Made by a program: the position numbers and the translations under genes. A DNA stretch of 64,000 bases from Paenibacillus antri. GTDB taxonomy: Bacteria; Bacillota; Bacilli; Paenibacillales; YIM-B00363. The notes beneath the pieces are model-generated. The model was given only the letters and a program-made list of their open reading frames with translations, did no database searches and was not told the origin of the DNA. Below, in pieces: positions 17,764-26,603 of this stretch (position 1 is its first letter; every line of letters begins with the position of its first letter). The stretch covers positions 62,001 through 126,000 of the forward strand of contig NZ_VCIW01000017.1 of the NCBI RefSeq assembly GCF_005765165.1, in the 5' to 3' direction.

Positions 17764-18255
17764 TTATTGACGCATCGCTGCGGATTCTTCCTCGTTCGGG
17801 CCGTACACGCCCGGAGGAACGAGACCCGCTTGGCGAATCAGGACGGTCATTTGTCCGCGATGATGAATCTGGTGACGTACGATCAAGTTTAACAATCCGC
17901 CGTACGTCGTATCGATAAAGCCGAACAACATGAGCTTCTCCGACAGCTTTTCGTCGTTCCAGTGCTGCTTTAACGCTGCGACGGCCTTCTCGCTCACCCG
18001 GCGATACCCTTCGACGATCTCGGACGCGTCGGTCGGCGTCGGCGAATCGAACCCGGGACCTTCCACTTGCAGTCCCCCGGCGCCGAGCATGCCGCTAACG
18101 CTGCTGACCAAGTGCCAGCCGAGATCTCCGAGCGTTCTCTTCCCGTCCGATACCGCCTGCGGCAGCGACGCGTCCGTCAACGTCTCGAGCACCTTCAGCG
18201 TAAGCGCCTCTTCCTGAGCCCAATCCTGAAAAAAATCGTTCAAGCTTCGATACAT
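17764..18255 (-). CDS. DinB family protein
   Basis: 163 aa from the ATG at 18255, chosen for the AGAAGGAG upstream. The open frame to 18297 adds residues without a ribosome binding site. A four-helix DinB/YfiT-like fold is indicated by the three metal-binding histidines: one in LGDLGWHLVSSV and two in LIVRHQIHHRGQMTVLIRQAG. Members are metal-dependent thiol transferases or unknown stress proteins. It ends 19 bp from a shared terminator, facing the WG-repeat gene. Confidence 0.88.
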   Translation of the reverse strand: MYRSLNDFFQDWAQEEALTLKVLETLTDASLPQAVSDGKRTLGDLGWHLVSSVSGMLGAGGLQVEGPGFDSPTPTDASEIVEGYRRVSEKAVAALKQHWNDEKLSEKLMLFGFIDTTYGGLLNLIVRHQIHHRGQMTVLIRQAGLVPPGVYGPNEEESAAMRQ

Positions 18256-18349
18256 CCGAATATCGCTCCTTCTGGTGTCCGTTTTCAGGAAAAGCATACC
18301 ATTCCGCGAGCCGGCTTCGCAAATGTCGCGACATCCGTCGCCGAACGCT

Positions 18350-19825
18350 TCAAGTCCCGCAATACGTGCGGTACGGACGAGCGGATCTCGCAGCCGGCGC
18401 GGCGTATTCCGCCTGTTCCGGGGCGTGCGCGTACGGGGTCGACAGAACGCGAAGCAGCCGTTCCATGATGCTGTAGTCCCCGTTCGCCGCGGCTTCCAGC
18501 GCCTCCTCCACTCGATGATTGCGCGGAATGACCGCCGGATTGCTGCTCCGCATCAACCGGATCGAAGCGTCCTTCGCTTCCGGCTGCCGGTCCACTCTCG
18601 CCTTCCACTTCTTCTGCCAGTTCGCGAACTCCGACGTGCCGAACAACGCCTCGTCTTCCCCCCGATCGAACGTTAACGCGAGGAACGTATTCGTGTAATC
18701 CGCTCGAAGCTGCTGCATGAGGCTCAGCAGCTCTTCGATCAGCGCTTCGTCCTCCGCTTCTTCGCCTAAGAGGCCTAGTTTCGCTCGCATCCCCGACAGC
18801 CATTCCCGCCGGAACGATTCGGCGAAGCCGGCGATCGCCCCTTCCGCTAGTTTCACGGCTTCGTCTTCGTCGTCATGCAGCAGCGGCAGCAAGCTTTCCG
18901 CCAATCGCGCCAAATTCCAAGCGGCGATCGGCGGTTGATTGCCGTACGCATAGCGGCCTTGCCTGTCGATGGAGCTGAACACCGTCGCAGGGTCGTACGC
19001 GTCCATGAAGGCGCACGGGCCGTAGTCGATCGTCTCGCCGCTGATCGTCATATTGTCCGTGTTCATGACGCCGTGGATAAACCCGACGAGCTGCCACTTG
19101 GCGATGAGTGCGGCCTGCCGCTCGACGACGGCTTGCAGCAACGCGAGGTAACGGTTCCCGCTCACTTCGTCGATCTGCGGGTAATGTCGTTGCAGGGCGT
19201 AATCCGCGAGCGCGCGCAGCTCCGAGGCCCCGCCCCGGCCGGCGGCGTATTGGAACGTGCCGACGCGAAGATGGCTCGCCGCGACGCGGGTCAACACGGC
19301 GCCTTGCAGTTCTTCTTCGCGCACGACGGGCTGTCCGGTCTTCACGACCGCCAAGCTCCGCGTGGTCGGAATCCCGAGCGCGTGCATGGCCTCGCTGATG
19401 ATATACTCGCGCAGCATCGGTCCGAGCGCGGCGCGCCCGTCGCCCCCGCGGGAGAACGGCGTTCTCCCCGAGCCCTTAAGCTGAATGTCGAACCGCCCGC
19501 CGCACGGATCGATCTGCTCGCCCAATAATAAGGCGCGGCCGTCTCCCAGCATCGTGAAGTGTCCGAATTGATGGCCTGCGTACGCTTGAGCCAACGGGTC
19601 GGCCCCTTCGGGAACCCGATTACCGGCAAGCGTCTCCGCGCCTTCCGCGGATCGAAGCGCTTGGGCGTTCAGCCCTAGCGCGGACGCGAGCGGTTCGTTC
19701 AAGACGACCCATTCGGGCGAACGAACCGGAACGGGAGGCTGCTTGGCATAGAACGTCGCCGGAAGCCGCGCATAGCTGTTATCGAAATTCCATCCGACAT
19801 CCGATCGCGTCGGGTTATCTTTCAT
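18350..19825 (-). CDS. selO: Protein adenylyltransferase SelO
   Basis: 491 aa, full length for the YdiU/SelO family. These are pseudokinases that bind ATP in a flipped orientation and attach AMP to Ser, Thr or Tyr of proteins. Recognisable blocks are [63 protein letters not shown] and [25 protein letters not shown], which carries the metal-binding Asn and Asp. The C-terminus ends TYCGT; the cysteine occupies the place of selenocysteine in animal SelO. GAGGGG lies upstream of the ATG. It is a single-gene unit. Confidence 0.95.
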   Translation of the reverse strand: MKDNPTRSDVGWNFDNSYARLPATFYAKQPPVPVRSPEWVVLNEPLASALGLNAQALRSAEGAETLAGNRVPEGADPLAQAYAGHQFGHFTMLGDGRALLLGEQIDPCGGRFDIQLKGSGRTPFSRGGDGRAALGPMLREYIISEAMHALGIPTTRSLAVVKTGQPVVREEELQGAVLTRVAASHLRVGTFQYAAGRGGASELRALADYALQRHYPQIDEVSGNRYLALLQAVVERQAALIAKWQLVGFIHGVMNTDNMTISGETIDYGPCAFMDAYDPATVFSSIDRQGRYAYGNQPPIAAWNLARLAESLLPLLHDDEDEAVKLAEGAIAGFAESFRREWLSGMRAKLGLLGEEAEDEALIEELLSLMQQLRADYTNTFLALTFDRGEDEALFGTSEFANWQKKWKARVDRQPEAKDASIRLMRSSNPAVIPRNHRVEEALEAAANGDYSIMERLLRVLSTPYAHAPEQAEYAAPAARSARPYRTYCGT

Positions 19826-19998
19826 CTTTCGGTTCCCCTCTTCCTACGTTGGATTGTGAATTTGTCGATACCTGAAGTATACCCGACTTCTCCTCCGATC
19901 CGGAAATTTCATTCACCCTCCGGCCGAGCGCGTCCGGCCGTTCTAATCGCCGGAACGGCTTCATAGGGTGGAATGGGATCGATCGGGAGGTGAAGAGG

Positions 19999-20424
19999 AT
20001 GCAGTTTTATTATGGCAATCAGATGCCGCTTAGAATCTTAGATGAAGCGGAGTTTTGGAAGCATCAGGAAGAAGAACATACCGTCGTCATTCGCGAGTTG
20101 GTCGCAGGCTTGGAACAGCCTTACGTCGATGCGTTGGAGCAATGGGAGAACGTCTTGTCGGCGACGCATCAAACCGTCGTTCGATTCATCGAGTCCGTCG
20201 TTCGTTCCGGGGGCGTCTTGTCCCCCGCGCTGCACCAAGAGGTTATGAAACTGGTGCAGGGTTGCTTGAATCAAAGCCTTCAATTTATCGAGTTCTGTCG
20301 GCATGTCAAGGAAAACAGCGCGCCGGTGCAGAGCAACCCGACCGCCGTCGTCGTCATCAATCATATTATTCGAGAATCCGAGTACTTCGTGGGCATCGCC
20401 CAGACGCTGTTGTACTCGGCGTAG
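19999..20424 (+). CDS. DUF2935-like helical protein
   Basis: 141 aa from the ATG at 19999. The frame can also open at a GTG at 19990, but the ribosome binding site GGAGGTGA at 19986-19993 overlaps that codon and is correctly spaced for the ATG. The protein is mostly helical, with a His/Glu-rich start (EAEFWKHQEEEHTVVIREL) and a late NHIIRESEYF that could form a metal site. These features match the DUF2935 family of spore-formers, which often have two such repeats; this one has a single unit. The function is unknown. Confidence 0.75.
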   Translation: MQFYYGNQMPLRILDEAEFWKHQEEEHTVVIRELVAGLEQPYVDALEQWENVLSATHQTVVRFIESVVRSGGVLSPALHQEVMKLVQGCLNQSLQFIEFCRHVKENSAPVQSNPTAVVVINHIIRESEYFVGIAQTLLYSA

Positions 20425-20490
20425 GCGAACAGATGGAGCGGGCCGGAGGCGGCGCGCTCCTTTCTTTTTCCATCCTGAAAACGTAAAAAA

Positions 20491-20513
20491 GGCCCTGCCG
20501 CGAGGGCAGAGCC
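20491..20513 (-). terminator. Terminator for the minus-strand creatininase transcript
   Basis: A 9-bp stem (one G-U pair) with the loop CTCGC is followed on the minus strand by TTTTTT (20490-20485). It lies 160 bp past the creatininase stop. It may also end the converging DUF2935 transcript, though no T-run follows on that side. Confidence 0.65.
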
Positions 20514-20674
20514 GAACACGCAATATCGAATTACCCTACAAACCGTTCCTTGGTGGAGACAACCTATGATTTCTCGCGTTAAGGGGTGTGGAAAGAAGAC
20601 ATCCTTGTGCTCTAAGTGACATTATGGCCCAACGCATGAAGAAATATACCACCTTAATACAAAAAAACGCATCC

Positions 20675-21454
20675 TTAGTAAATATTCGCCGCCGATTCCC
20701 CTTCGTCTTCCGTTCGCGATCTCGCCGCGATTCTCTCCCGTTCCCGGCCGATCGCATCCAAATATTCCAACGTACATTCGATCGTCAGCTCGAGCAGCCT
20801 CCGCCCCTTCTCCGCCGTCGCATCCTCCGGATTCCCCCAATACCCGTCTTCCGTGATGTCCGTTACGTCGAAGTAATCCATAAAATCTTGCGGCGCCGTC
20901 GTATGGTGCTGCTCCGGAACGAACTCGTCGACATGCTCGGGGCATAAGTACATCATGATCGAGGTTTCTTTCTCCCCGGCGTGAAGGTCATGCTGCACTT
21001 GCCGCACCACCTCGTGCTGCCGCTTCAACGCGATATTGGAAGGAACGAGAACCACCTCCATCGCCGCGCCTCGTTCCTGGAAATCTCGGTTCAGCTGCCG
21101 CACGGTCGGCTTCAGAATCCAATTGCCGCCGTGGCCGCTGAACACGACGAGCCGCCGGAAGCCCGTATACCGGAGCGACTCCGCGATGTCCCGTACGACG
21201 AGCGCGAGCGTATCCGCTCGCAAATAGACGGTCCCCTTCGCTTCCCGATGCTCGATGGAGGAGGACACGCTTAAGCATGGCAGCAAGTACCCGTCCAGCC
21301 GTTCGGCCAACCGGGACGCGACTTCCCCCGCGATGATCGCGTCGGTTCCGACCGGCAGATGGCTGCCGTGCTGCTCGATCGCGCCGACGGGGAGGACGGC
21401 CGTATGGCAAGGGTGCGTTTGAAAATCCCGCTTCGTGCTGTACAGGTTCAGCAT
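20675..21454 (-). CDS. Creatininase family amidohydrolase
   Basis: 259 aa. The metal-binding motifs of the creatininase/MftE fold are visible: LPVGAIEQHGSHLPVGTD (Glu and His ligands, residues 22-39), VVFSGHGGNW (about 98-107) and the later HAGEKETSIMMYL. The family hydrolyses cyclic or linear amides such as creatinine or formamides. The start overlaps the stop of the upstream M20 amidohydrolase by one base, so both are made together. A shared pathway of amide hydrolysis is likely, substrate unknown. Confidence 0.9.
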   Translation of the reverse strand: MLNLYSTKRDFQTHPCHTAVLPVGAIEQHGSHLPVGTDAIIAGEVASRLAERLDGYLLPCLSVSSSIEHREAKGTVYLRADTLALVVRDIAESLRYTGFRRLVVFSGHGGNWILKPTVRQLNRDFQERGAAMEVVLVPSNIALKRQHEVVRQVQHDLHAGEKETSIMMYLCPEHVDEFVPEQHHTTAPQDFMDYFDVTDITEDGYWGNPEDATAEKGRRLLELTIECTLEYLDAIGRERERIAARSRTEDEGESAANIY

Positions 21455-22617
21455 CAGAGCCCCTCCAAGTAGTCGATCGCAAGGGAGGCGAGCATCGCCG
21501 CGCCGAACGGCATCGCGCTTTCGTCCAGATCGAACGACGGATGATGAAGCGGGTAGGCGGTGTCGTCCCCGCTCCGGGTGCCGAGTCGAAACATGACGGC
21601 AGGCACGCGTCCGGCGACGAATGCGAAATCTTCGCCTCCCATCGTAGGGGGGATCTTCTCCCGATTGCCGGCGCCCATCACTTCGTCGCTCGTTCGCGCG
21701 AACCGTTCGTACATGGCGTCATCGTTCGCGACGACCGGATACCCGTCCCGCAGCTCAAGCTCGTACCGTGCGCCGAACGCCTCCGTTACGCCTTTGACGA
21801 TGGACTCGATCTTCCCGCGCATCTGCTCGCGCAGCTTCGGGTTCAACGTTCGCACCGTGCCCAGAAGCTCGACCTCCGGCGCGATGGCGTTCATGGCGAA
21901 GCCTCCATTGATTTGCCCGATCGTCACGACGACCGAGTCGAGCGGATCGACCTGTCGGCTTGCGATTTGCTGCAGCGCCGTAACGACTTGGGCCGCGATC
22001 GGAATCGAGTCGATCGTATGGTGCGGGCTCGCCGCATGTCCGCCTCTTCCGATGATGTTAATGCGAAGTCCGTTGGTCGCCGCCCAAGCGGGCCCTATCG
22101 AGGCCGCCGTCTTCCCGAGGGGATGGTAAGGCGAGACGTGCAGCGCCGCCGCGGCGTCGACCTTCGGATCGTTCAGCACGCCGTCCTCGATCATCGCCTT
22201 CGCCCCCGCTCCCGCTTCCTCGGCCGGTTGGAACATGAACTTGACGCTGCCGCGCCCTAAGCCTCGCTCCGCGAGCAGCTTCGCCGCTCCCATCAGCATT
22301 GCCGTATGGGCGTCGTGCCCGCAAAGATGCGCCTTGCCTTCTACCGTCGAACGATACGGCACCGCCTTCGCGTCCGGAATCGGCAGCGCGTCCATATCCG
22401 CCCGCAGCAAGAAGGTCGGTCCCGGCTCCGCGCCTCGCAGCAGGCCGACGACGCCCGTCTTCCCGACTCCGGTTCGGACTTCCAGACCTAGGCTTCTTAG
22501 ATGGTCGGCGACAATGCCGGACGTCCGGCGTTCCTCATACCCCAACTCCGGATTTCGGTGGAAATCCCTTCTCCAGGCGATCATTAGTTCCGCGATCGCT
22601 TTCGACGACTCGAGCAT
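21454..22617 (-). CDS. M20 family metallo-amidohydrolase
   Basis: 387 aa from the ATG at 22617, chosen because GGAGGGG lies six bases upstream. A TTG at 22659 would extend it without a binding site. Metal ligands of the di-zinc peptidase/aminoacylase fold are seen in LCGHDAHTAMLMGAA, FQPAEEAGAGAKAMIEDG and GGEDFAFVAGRVPAVMFRLG. The lid domain contains GGHAASPH, which supplies the catalytic His across the dimer. Enzymes of this group remove acyl groups from amino acids or hydrolyse hippurate-like amides. It is co-transcribed with the creatininase-like gene. Confidence 0.92.
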   Translation of the reverse strand: MLESSKAIAELMIAWRRDFHRNPELGYEERRTSGIVADHLRSLGLEVRTGVGKTGVVGLLRGAEPGPTFLLRADMDALPIPDAKAVPYRSTVEGKAHLCGHDAHTAMLMGAAKLLAERGLGRGSVKFMFQPAEEAGAGAKAMIEDGVLNDPKVDAAAALHVSPYHPLGKTAASIGPAWAATNGLRINIIGRGGHAASPHHTIDSIPIAAQVVTALQQIASRQVDPLDSVVVTIGQINGGFAMNAIAPEVELLGTVRTLNPKLREQMRGKIESIVKGVTEAFGARYELELRDGYPVVANDDAMYERFARTSDEVMGAGNREKIPPTMGGEDFAFVAGRVPAVMFRLGTRSGDDTAYPLHHPSFDLDESAMPFGAAMLASLAIDYLEGL

Positions 22618-22750
22618 CCGTTTCCCCTCCGCCACGATACCACAGTCCTTCCCCGTCAATGATCTTCGAACCTGCCTTTTCTCATCATATCAGAGGAACA
22701 TGTTCATTTTTTTCGAAGTTCTCTAACATTATTTAAGATCGAAGAAGCGA

Positions 22751-22796
22751 AAAAGGACGGCAGAGCCATTCTTATCGAATGACTTGCCGTCCTTTT
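22751..22796. terminator. Strong bidirectional terminator
   Basis: A perfect 12-bp stem AAAAGGACGGCA/TGCCGTCCTTTT encloses a second small hairpin CATTC/GAATG. T-runs are present on both strands. It follows the ASCH-domain gene on the minus strand. Confidence 0.75.
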
Positions 22797-22811
22797 CCCA
22801 AACCCATATGC

Positions 22812-23156
22812 TCAAACCTCGCGGAACTCGTGCACCCACACCTTCATGTGCGGCAGCCAAGGCATGCCGGGGTGGTACGAGAGGATCGCTTGCTTGTATT
22901 CCTCCACGCTGTCGTAGCCTTCCTGTCTTGCATGTGCGTCCGTCAAGTCGCCGAGCGACTGGCGATACACGCGTTCGACCACGAAATCCCGCCCCTGCAG
23001 CGACATTGTCTCCCCGACATCCGCGTACCGCCCGTTGCGGCGCGTCGCGGTCTTCGTGCCGGCTAATACCTTTCGGATGTCCGCTTCCTTCGTGACGAGC
23101 TTCTCGATCGAGCACGTCTTCGGCGGCAAAACGTCTTGAGCTTCCACTTCCGACAT
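22812..23156 (-). CDS. ASCH-domain protein
   Basis: 114 aa from the ATG at 23156, selected by AAGGAGGAAG upstream; the frame opens earlier but without a site. The fold shows the ASCH features: the basic GTKTATRRNGRYADVGETM motif, then LQGRDFVVERVYRQSLGDLTDAHARQEGYDSVEEYKQAI. ASCH domains are beta-barrels related to PUA and are thought to bind RNA or modified nucleosides. It is a single gene with its own terminator. The cellular role is unknown. Confidence 0.8.
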   Translation of the reverse strand: MSEVEAQDVLPPKTCSIEKLVTKEADIRKVLAGTKTATRRNGRYADVGETMSLQGRDFVVERVYRQSLGDLTDAHARQEGYDSVEEYKQAILSYHPGMPWLPHMKVWVHEFREV

Positions 23157-23237
23157 GGGCTTCCTCCTTCGCGTTCGTTCCCACACTGTATCACAACCGG
23201 ACCCCATTCACCAAAAAAGGGCCTTAGGCCGACCGGA

Positions 23238-23873
23238 TTATCGCACGACCATCCCCATCAGCCCGACGAAAGCCGCGGCTTGATCCGCCGATATCGTACA
23301 CCCGTCCAAGTCGTCGAGATTGACGTGCACGACGTCGAAGCGGCTGTCGCTAAGGTCCACTCCTTTGAGCTTCGTGCCGTTCAACGCAGCCTGATCCAAA
23401 TTGCAGCGCGTAAAGTTCAAATTTTTAATGGTCGACGAATAAAAATCGGCGCTCGGCAACGAGCAATCCTCGAAGCTCACTTGTTTGAAATTCGCGAATC
23501 GGAAGTTCGAATAGTCGCTCAAGCAGTTCACGAATCTAACGTTCTGCAGCCTGCTCTGCGAGAAGTCCGTTCCGATGAGCTTGCAGTCGATGAACTCCGA
23601 TCTGAGCATGAACGCACCCGACATGACGACGTTGGACAAATCGCAGCCTTCGAAGACGACATCGGTCAGCTCAAGCTGTTCCAAGGACGATTCCGTCACC
23701 GTGACATTGCGTAACAGCATTTTATCGAATGAAACTCGGGTCGCCTCTTGACCGTCGATCGAGACGTTTTCCAACAATCCGCCGCCGATTTCCTCTCTCG
23801 GCTCGAGCGAGCGGATCGGTTCGAGCGGTTGCAGCTCCGTCGGTAATTTCGGTTTTTCAAGTTTCGTTTTCAT
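23238..23873 (-). CDS. Pentapeptide repeat protein
   Basis: 211 aa. From about residue 30 to 195 the sequence follows the five-residue A(D/N)LxX rhythm, for example DLSNVVMSGAFMLRSEF and DFSQSRLQNVRFVNCLSDYSNF, giving a right-handed quadrilateral beta-helix. Some such proteins mimic DNA and protect gyrase (Qnr, MfpA), but most have no known role, and the sequence alone does not decide. It lies 11 bp after a zinc-free dehydrogenase gene and is probably in the operon of the XRE regulator. A short GGCC/GGCC hairpin with a T6 run lies just downstream. Confidence 0.85.
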   Translation of the reverse strand: MKTKLEKPKLPTELQPLEPIRSLEPREEIGGGLLENVSIDGQEATRVSFDKMLLRNVTVTESSLEQLELTDVVFEGCDLSNVVMSGAFMLRSEFIDCKLIGTDFSQSRLQNVRFVNCLSDYSNFRFANFKQVSFEDCSLPSADFYSSTIKNLNFTRCNLDQAALNGTKLKGVDLSDSRFDVVHVNLDDLDGCTISADQAAAFVGLMGMVVR

Positions 23874-23884
23874 ATTCGCTCCGC

Positions 23885-24883
23885 CTACAGTGTGATGATT
23901 ACATTTCCTCGTTTATGGCCTTGGTCGACGTACCGGTGCGCCTCGGCCAAGCGCTCTAACGGGTACCGGCGGTCGATGATCGTCTTCAGTCTGCCCGACT
24001 CCATCAGTTCCTTAAGAAAGACCAGATCTTCCGCGTGCGCGACGGCCGTCCCGCCGATCACGCGCTTATCCGACGTCAGCGAATTCCACAATACGTTCAG
24101 CTCGGATCCTACCAGGCCTGTGTGTAGATAATACCCCTTGCTCTTCAAGAGGTGCCTGCACCGAGAGAACGTCGTCTTCCCCGCCGCGTCGAATATAATA
24201 TCATATGTTTCGCCGGAAGTCGCAACATCCTCTTTCGTGTAATCGATCGCTCGATCCGCACCGAGAGACGATACCAAGTCGAGATTCGAAGCGCTGCACA
24301 CCGCGGTCACTTCCGCCCCGAACGCCTTGGACAGCTGCACGGCGAACGAGCCTACGCTGCCCGAGGCGCCAATAATGAGGACGCGCTGGCCGGACCGGAT
24401 GTTTCCTTTCCTTAGAAAATGCAGCGCCGTCCCCGCTCCGATCGCAAGCGCGGCCGCTTCCTCGTACGACGCATTGGCCGGTCTCGCGACGACCGCCCCG
24501 TCTTCCGGCATACATTTGTACTCTGCGTGAGCGCCATACTTCGCCTTGAAGGTCGATGCGAATACCTGGTCTCCGATCTTGAATCGGGCGACCCGTGCGC
24601 CCACGGCTTCCACCTCGCCGGCCAGCTCCATGCCGAAAATCGGACGTCTCGGTTTAAATAACCCTAGGGAGATCCTCCCGGGCAGCCAAAACATCGGAGG
24701 AACCGCAAACCCCCGCATTCTGCAGTCGCCGACGTTCACGGTCGTCGCGCGTATCTTTATCAAAATTTCATTGTCTTCGGGGATCGGTTTGGCGACCTCC
24801 ATAAGCCGAAGCACGTCGGGAGAACCGTACTTCGCCGCCGCTACCGCTTTCATGCGAAGCGTGCCGCGAGGCGTCTTCATCAT
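23885..24883 (-). CDS. NAD(P)-dependent zinc-free alcohol dehydrogenase / quinone reductase (MDR)
   Basis: 332 aa. Medium-chain dehydrogenase with an N-terminal GroES-like domain and the Rossmann motif [25 protein letters not shown] (about 160-184). The catalytic-zinc cysteines are missing, as in quinone oxidoreductases (QOR/YhdH type). Its start overlaps the stop of the upstream XRE regulator by a few bases (GGAGGAGATAAAGGATGATG carries both site and start). The regulator may therefore control it. The substrate is unknown. Confidence 0.88.
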   Translation of the reverse strand: MMKTPRGTLRMKAVAAAKYGSPDVLRLMEVAKPIPEDNEILIKIRATTVNVGDCRMRGFAVPPMFWLPGRISLGLFKPRRPIFGMELAGEVEAVGARVARFKIGDQVFASTFKAKYGAHAEYKCMPEDGAVVARPANASYEEAAALAIGAGTALHFLRKGNIRSGQRVLIIGASGSVGSFAVQLSKAFGAEVTAVCSASNLDLVSSLGADRAIDYTKEDVATSGETYDIIFDAAGKTTFSRCRHLLKSKGYYLHTGLVGSELNVLWNSLTSDKRVIGGTAVAHAEDLVFLKELMESGRLKTIIDRRYPLERLAEAHRYVDQGHKRGNVIITL

Positions 24884-25113
24884 CCTTTATCTCCTCCCTG
24901 TTCTTCCCCATAGTAGAACACTTCTTCCAACGGCAAACGGAAGGCATGCGCGATGCGGAACGCCAGCTCCAACGACGGAGAGTAGTTCCCTTTCTCTAAG
25001 GCGACGATCGTTTGTCTCGTGACGCCTACCCTGTCAGCCAGCTGCTGTTGGGTCATCTCGTCGCGGTTGAACCGCAATTTCCGGATGTGATTGCCGACGA
25101 CATGCTTCCCCAT
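24880..25113 (-). CDS. Small XRE-family regulator
   Basis: 77 aa, almost all one Cro/CI helix-turn-helix ([36 protein letters not shown]), followed by the [11 protein letters not shown] tail common to YgzD/YozG-like regulators. It follows the membrane protein gene by one base and overlaps the dehydrogenase. Small XRE proteins paired with a four-span membrane protein recur in Bacillales, and the membrane partner may modulate the regulator. A palindrome upstream of the operon could be its operator. Confidence 0.9.
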   Translation of the reverse strand: MGKHVVGNHIRKLRFNRDEMTQQQLADRVGVTRQTIVALEKGNYSPSLELAFRIAHAFRLPLEEVFYYGEEQGGDKG

Positions 25114-25114
25114 G

Positions 25115-25561
25115 TCAGACGCCTCTCCGATAGTGATACAGCCTCGTCAAGGAACCGGTCACCTCGGAGACGAAGCCGGAGCCGATCAGAATCATGAACA
25201 TCACTTGCAGCGGCCGGTCGATGACCAGCGAACCCATGGCGAGCAGAAAGCCGAGGATAAAGATGAAAAAGGAATTGCGGAACGCCTTCAAATCGATGAG
25301 CCGATCCAGTTCATCCGCGAACGACGGTTCCTTCTCCCCGGTCGTGATCCGAAAGACGATGTTGAACGCGATGCCGATCGCGAGATGCGCCACGATGGAA
25401 AAGACGGCTAAGTAAAGCACGAAGGAACCCCAATAGCGCAAGGCTTCCCCCGATTCCGCTTCGCCTGCGGGGTACAGCGGGTACATGTACAAGCAGAAAG
25501 CGCCGAAGATGAAAACGGCGGCGATCAACGACACGATGCTTTTCTTTTCTTGATACGTCAT
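25115..25561 (-). CDS. Four-span membrane protein paired with XRE regulator
   Basis: 148 aa with four hydrophobic segments (about residues 9-28, 43-73, 95-112 and 115-135) and short charged loops. No known catalytic motif is present. It resembles the DUF2178-like or unnamed membrane proteins encoded beside small XRE regulators. First gene of the operon, behind a good sigma-A promoter. Function unknown. Confidence 0.75.
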   Translation of the reverse strand: MTYQEKKSIVSLIAAVFIFGAFCLYMYPLYPAGEAESGEALRYWGSFVLYLAVFSIVAHLAIGIAFNIVFRITTGEKEPSFADELDRLIDLKAFRNSFFIFILGFLLAMGSLVIDRPLQVMFMILIGSGFVSEVTGSLTRLYHYRRGV

Positions 25562-25586
25562 AGGTCACGCCTCCTGTATACGACCC

Positions 25587-25643
25587 TTTACATAATGTAA
25601 AGTTTGTTATACATATCGTAACCATGATTATCCATTATGTCAA
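25587..25643 (-). promoter_or_regulatory. Promoter and palindromic operator of the XRE operon
   Basis: On the minus strand -35 TTGACA (25638-25643) and -10 TACGAT (25615-25620) are 17 bp apart. Just downstream, TTTACATAATGTAAA (25587-25601) is a palindrome with one central base, placed in the first transcribed bases. A related half-site TTTACATCATTGTACAT lies upstream of the -35. This fits autoregulation by the XRE protein. Confidence 0.6.
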
Positions 25644-25672
25644 GTTTATTTTACATCATTGTACATAAAGAA

Positions 25673-25698
25673 GGCCAACCGGCGGATACCGGCTGGCC
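25673..25698 (-). terminator. Terminator after the FusB-like gene
   Basis: A 10-bp stem (GGCCAACCGG with CCGGCTGGCC, one G-U on the RNA) and 6-nt loop is followed on the minus strand by TTCTTTAT. It lies 12 bp past the stop. Confidence 0.7.
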
Positions 25699-25709
25699 CT
25701 CTTGACTTG

Positions 25710-26363
25710 CTACCCTAGAACGGAGTGCAGAAATCTCTCTAACGGGGTCACATCGGTCATGTTCTTGTTGCATTCATGACCGTTCATGCATATATAGTTG
25801 CCGACCGAATTGTAGTAGTCCGGCGATGCGTTCGCCGGTCTCTTCTTGGATACGGCCGAGAACAACGTCAATTCTTCGAATCTATTGCACACGAAGCAAA
25901 AGCTCTTCTTATTCGTCGCCGTGAATCTGCCTTCTACGCCGACGAATCGTTCGCCGTCCGGATATACGATGAACATCTTGTTCGACGAAATATCGGTCCA
26001 GCTCAAGTAAGAGACGAAGCGGAAATCGATTTGCGACAGGTCGGGCAGCTTCAGCTTCTTGTTTTTCGGGAACAGCTTCCGAATTTGCGCTTCCGTGATT
26101 TGCGGAAACGCAAGCAGATACGGCTCGAGCCCCTGCAAATATTGCTGAACGTCTTCCGCCGTCTTCAACTCGGAAATCGATTCCAGCATCGTCTTCCGGT
26201 TGTCCGTTATGTCGGGAAACAGCTCCGCCGCCTTGGTTTGCGCGCTATAGCGGACGGACTCCACTACTTTCCGGTCGTTGACCGATCGGAGCGCATGAAG
26301 CACGGCGTTCGCCTGGTTTTTAATAAAGTTATATTGGTGGTTTCTAATAAATGGTACGTGCAT
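25710..26363 (-). CDS. FusB/FusC-family elongation factor G-binding protein
   Basis: 217 aa from the ATG at 26363. An ATG at 26372 is in frame but only one base from the AAGGGG site, while 26363 has ten bases. The N-terminal half is a four-helix bundle. The C-terminal half has the family's zinc-binding domain, with SFCFVCNRFEE and YICMNGHECNKNM giving the metal ligands. The central block LKLPDLSQIDFRFVSYLSWTDISSNKMFIVY is strongly diagnostic. FusB proteins bind EF-G on the ribosome and help it leave when fusidic acid traps it, giving resistance; chromosomal homologues are common in Firmicutes. The upstream leader suggests control by ribosome stalling. Confidence 0.9.
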   Translation of the reverse strand: MHVPFIRNHQYNFIKNQANAVLHALRSVNDRKVVESVRYSAQTKAAELFPDITDNRKTMLESISELKTAEDVQQYLQGLEPYLLAFPQITEAQIRKLFPKNKKLKLPDLSQIDFRFVSYLSWTDISSNKMFIVYPDGERFVGVEGRFTATNKKSFCFVCNRFEELTLFSAVSKKRPANASPDYYNSVGNYICMNGHECNKNMTDVTPLERFLHSVLG

Positions 26364-26375
26364 AGCCGTCATGCC

Positions 26376-26505
26376 CCTTATTTATAGTTTGAAAAGCAAA
26401 TAAGGTGCAAAGCCAAATATTAGAAACGATAGATGCCGATTCGGGCGAATTCGTAAATCTCGTTCTGCCCATGCAAAGTATCGCCTCTAACTTAGGCTTT
26501 GCATG
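26376..26505 (-). promoter_or_regulatory. Candidate translational attenuator of the FusB-like gene
   Basis: Four paired segments are visible in RNA order. Segment A (26495-26505), at the end of a leader ORF, contains TGCAAAGCC. Segment B, CTTTGCATG, is at 26470-26478. Segment C, GGCTTTGCA, is at 26406-26414. A pairs perfectly over 9 bp with B or with C, and the two pairings exclude each other. Right after C, CCTTATTT (26398-26405) pairs perfectly with AAATAAGG (26376-26383), which contains part of the ribosome binding site of the FusB-like gene. This is the layout of inducible resistance leaders. Which state is on or off is not resolved here. Confidence 0.65.
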
Positions 26506-26539
26506 AGGCTGCGCCAATCCGGCAATCTCTGATCGCCAT
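26492..26539 (-). CDS. Leader peptide upstream of FusB-like gene
   Basis: A 15-codon ORF, MAIRDCRIGAASCKA, starts at ATG 26537-26539. It has a near-perfect ribosome binding site AAGGTGGTGA six bases upstream, and a promoter 25-50 bp upstream. Its last codons coincide with segment A of the attenuator, so a ribosome paused near the end would cover it. Too short for routine gene callers; real translation is inferred from site quality and position. Confidence 0.6.
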   Translation of the reverse strand: MAIRDCRIGAASCKA

Positions 26540-26569
26540 CCGTATCACCACCTTGCAAGAAATATGAAT

Positions 26570-26599
26570 ATTATAACTGAATCGATACGACGGCGGCAA
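26570..26599 (-). promoter_or_regulatory. Promoter of the FusB-like leader transcript
   Basis: Minus strand -10 TATAAT (26570-26575) and -35 TTGCCG (26594-26599), 18-bp spacer. The expected start near 26562 places the leader ORF binding site a few bases into the RNA. The -35 lies just past the nadE stop. Confidence 0.6.
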
Positions 26600-26603
26600 C
26601 GAC

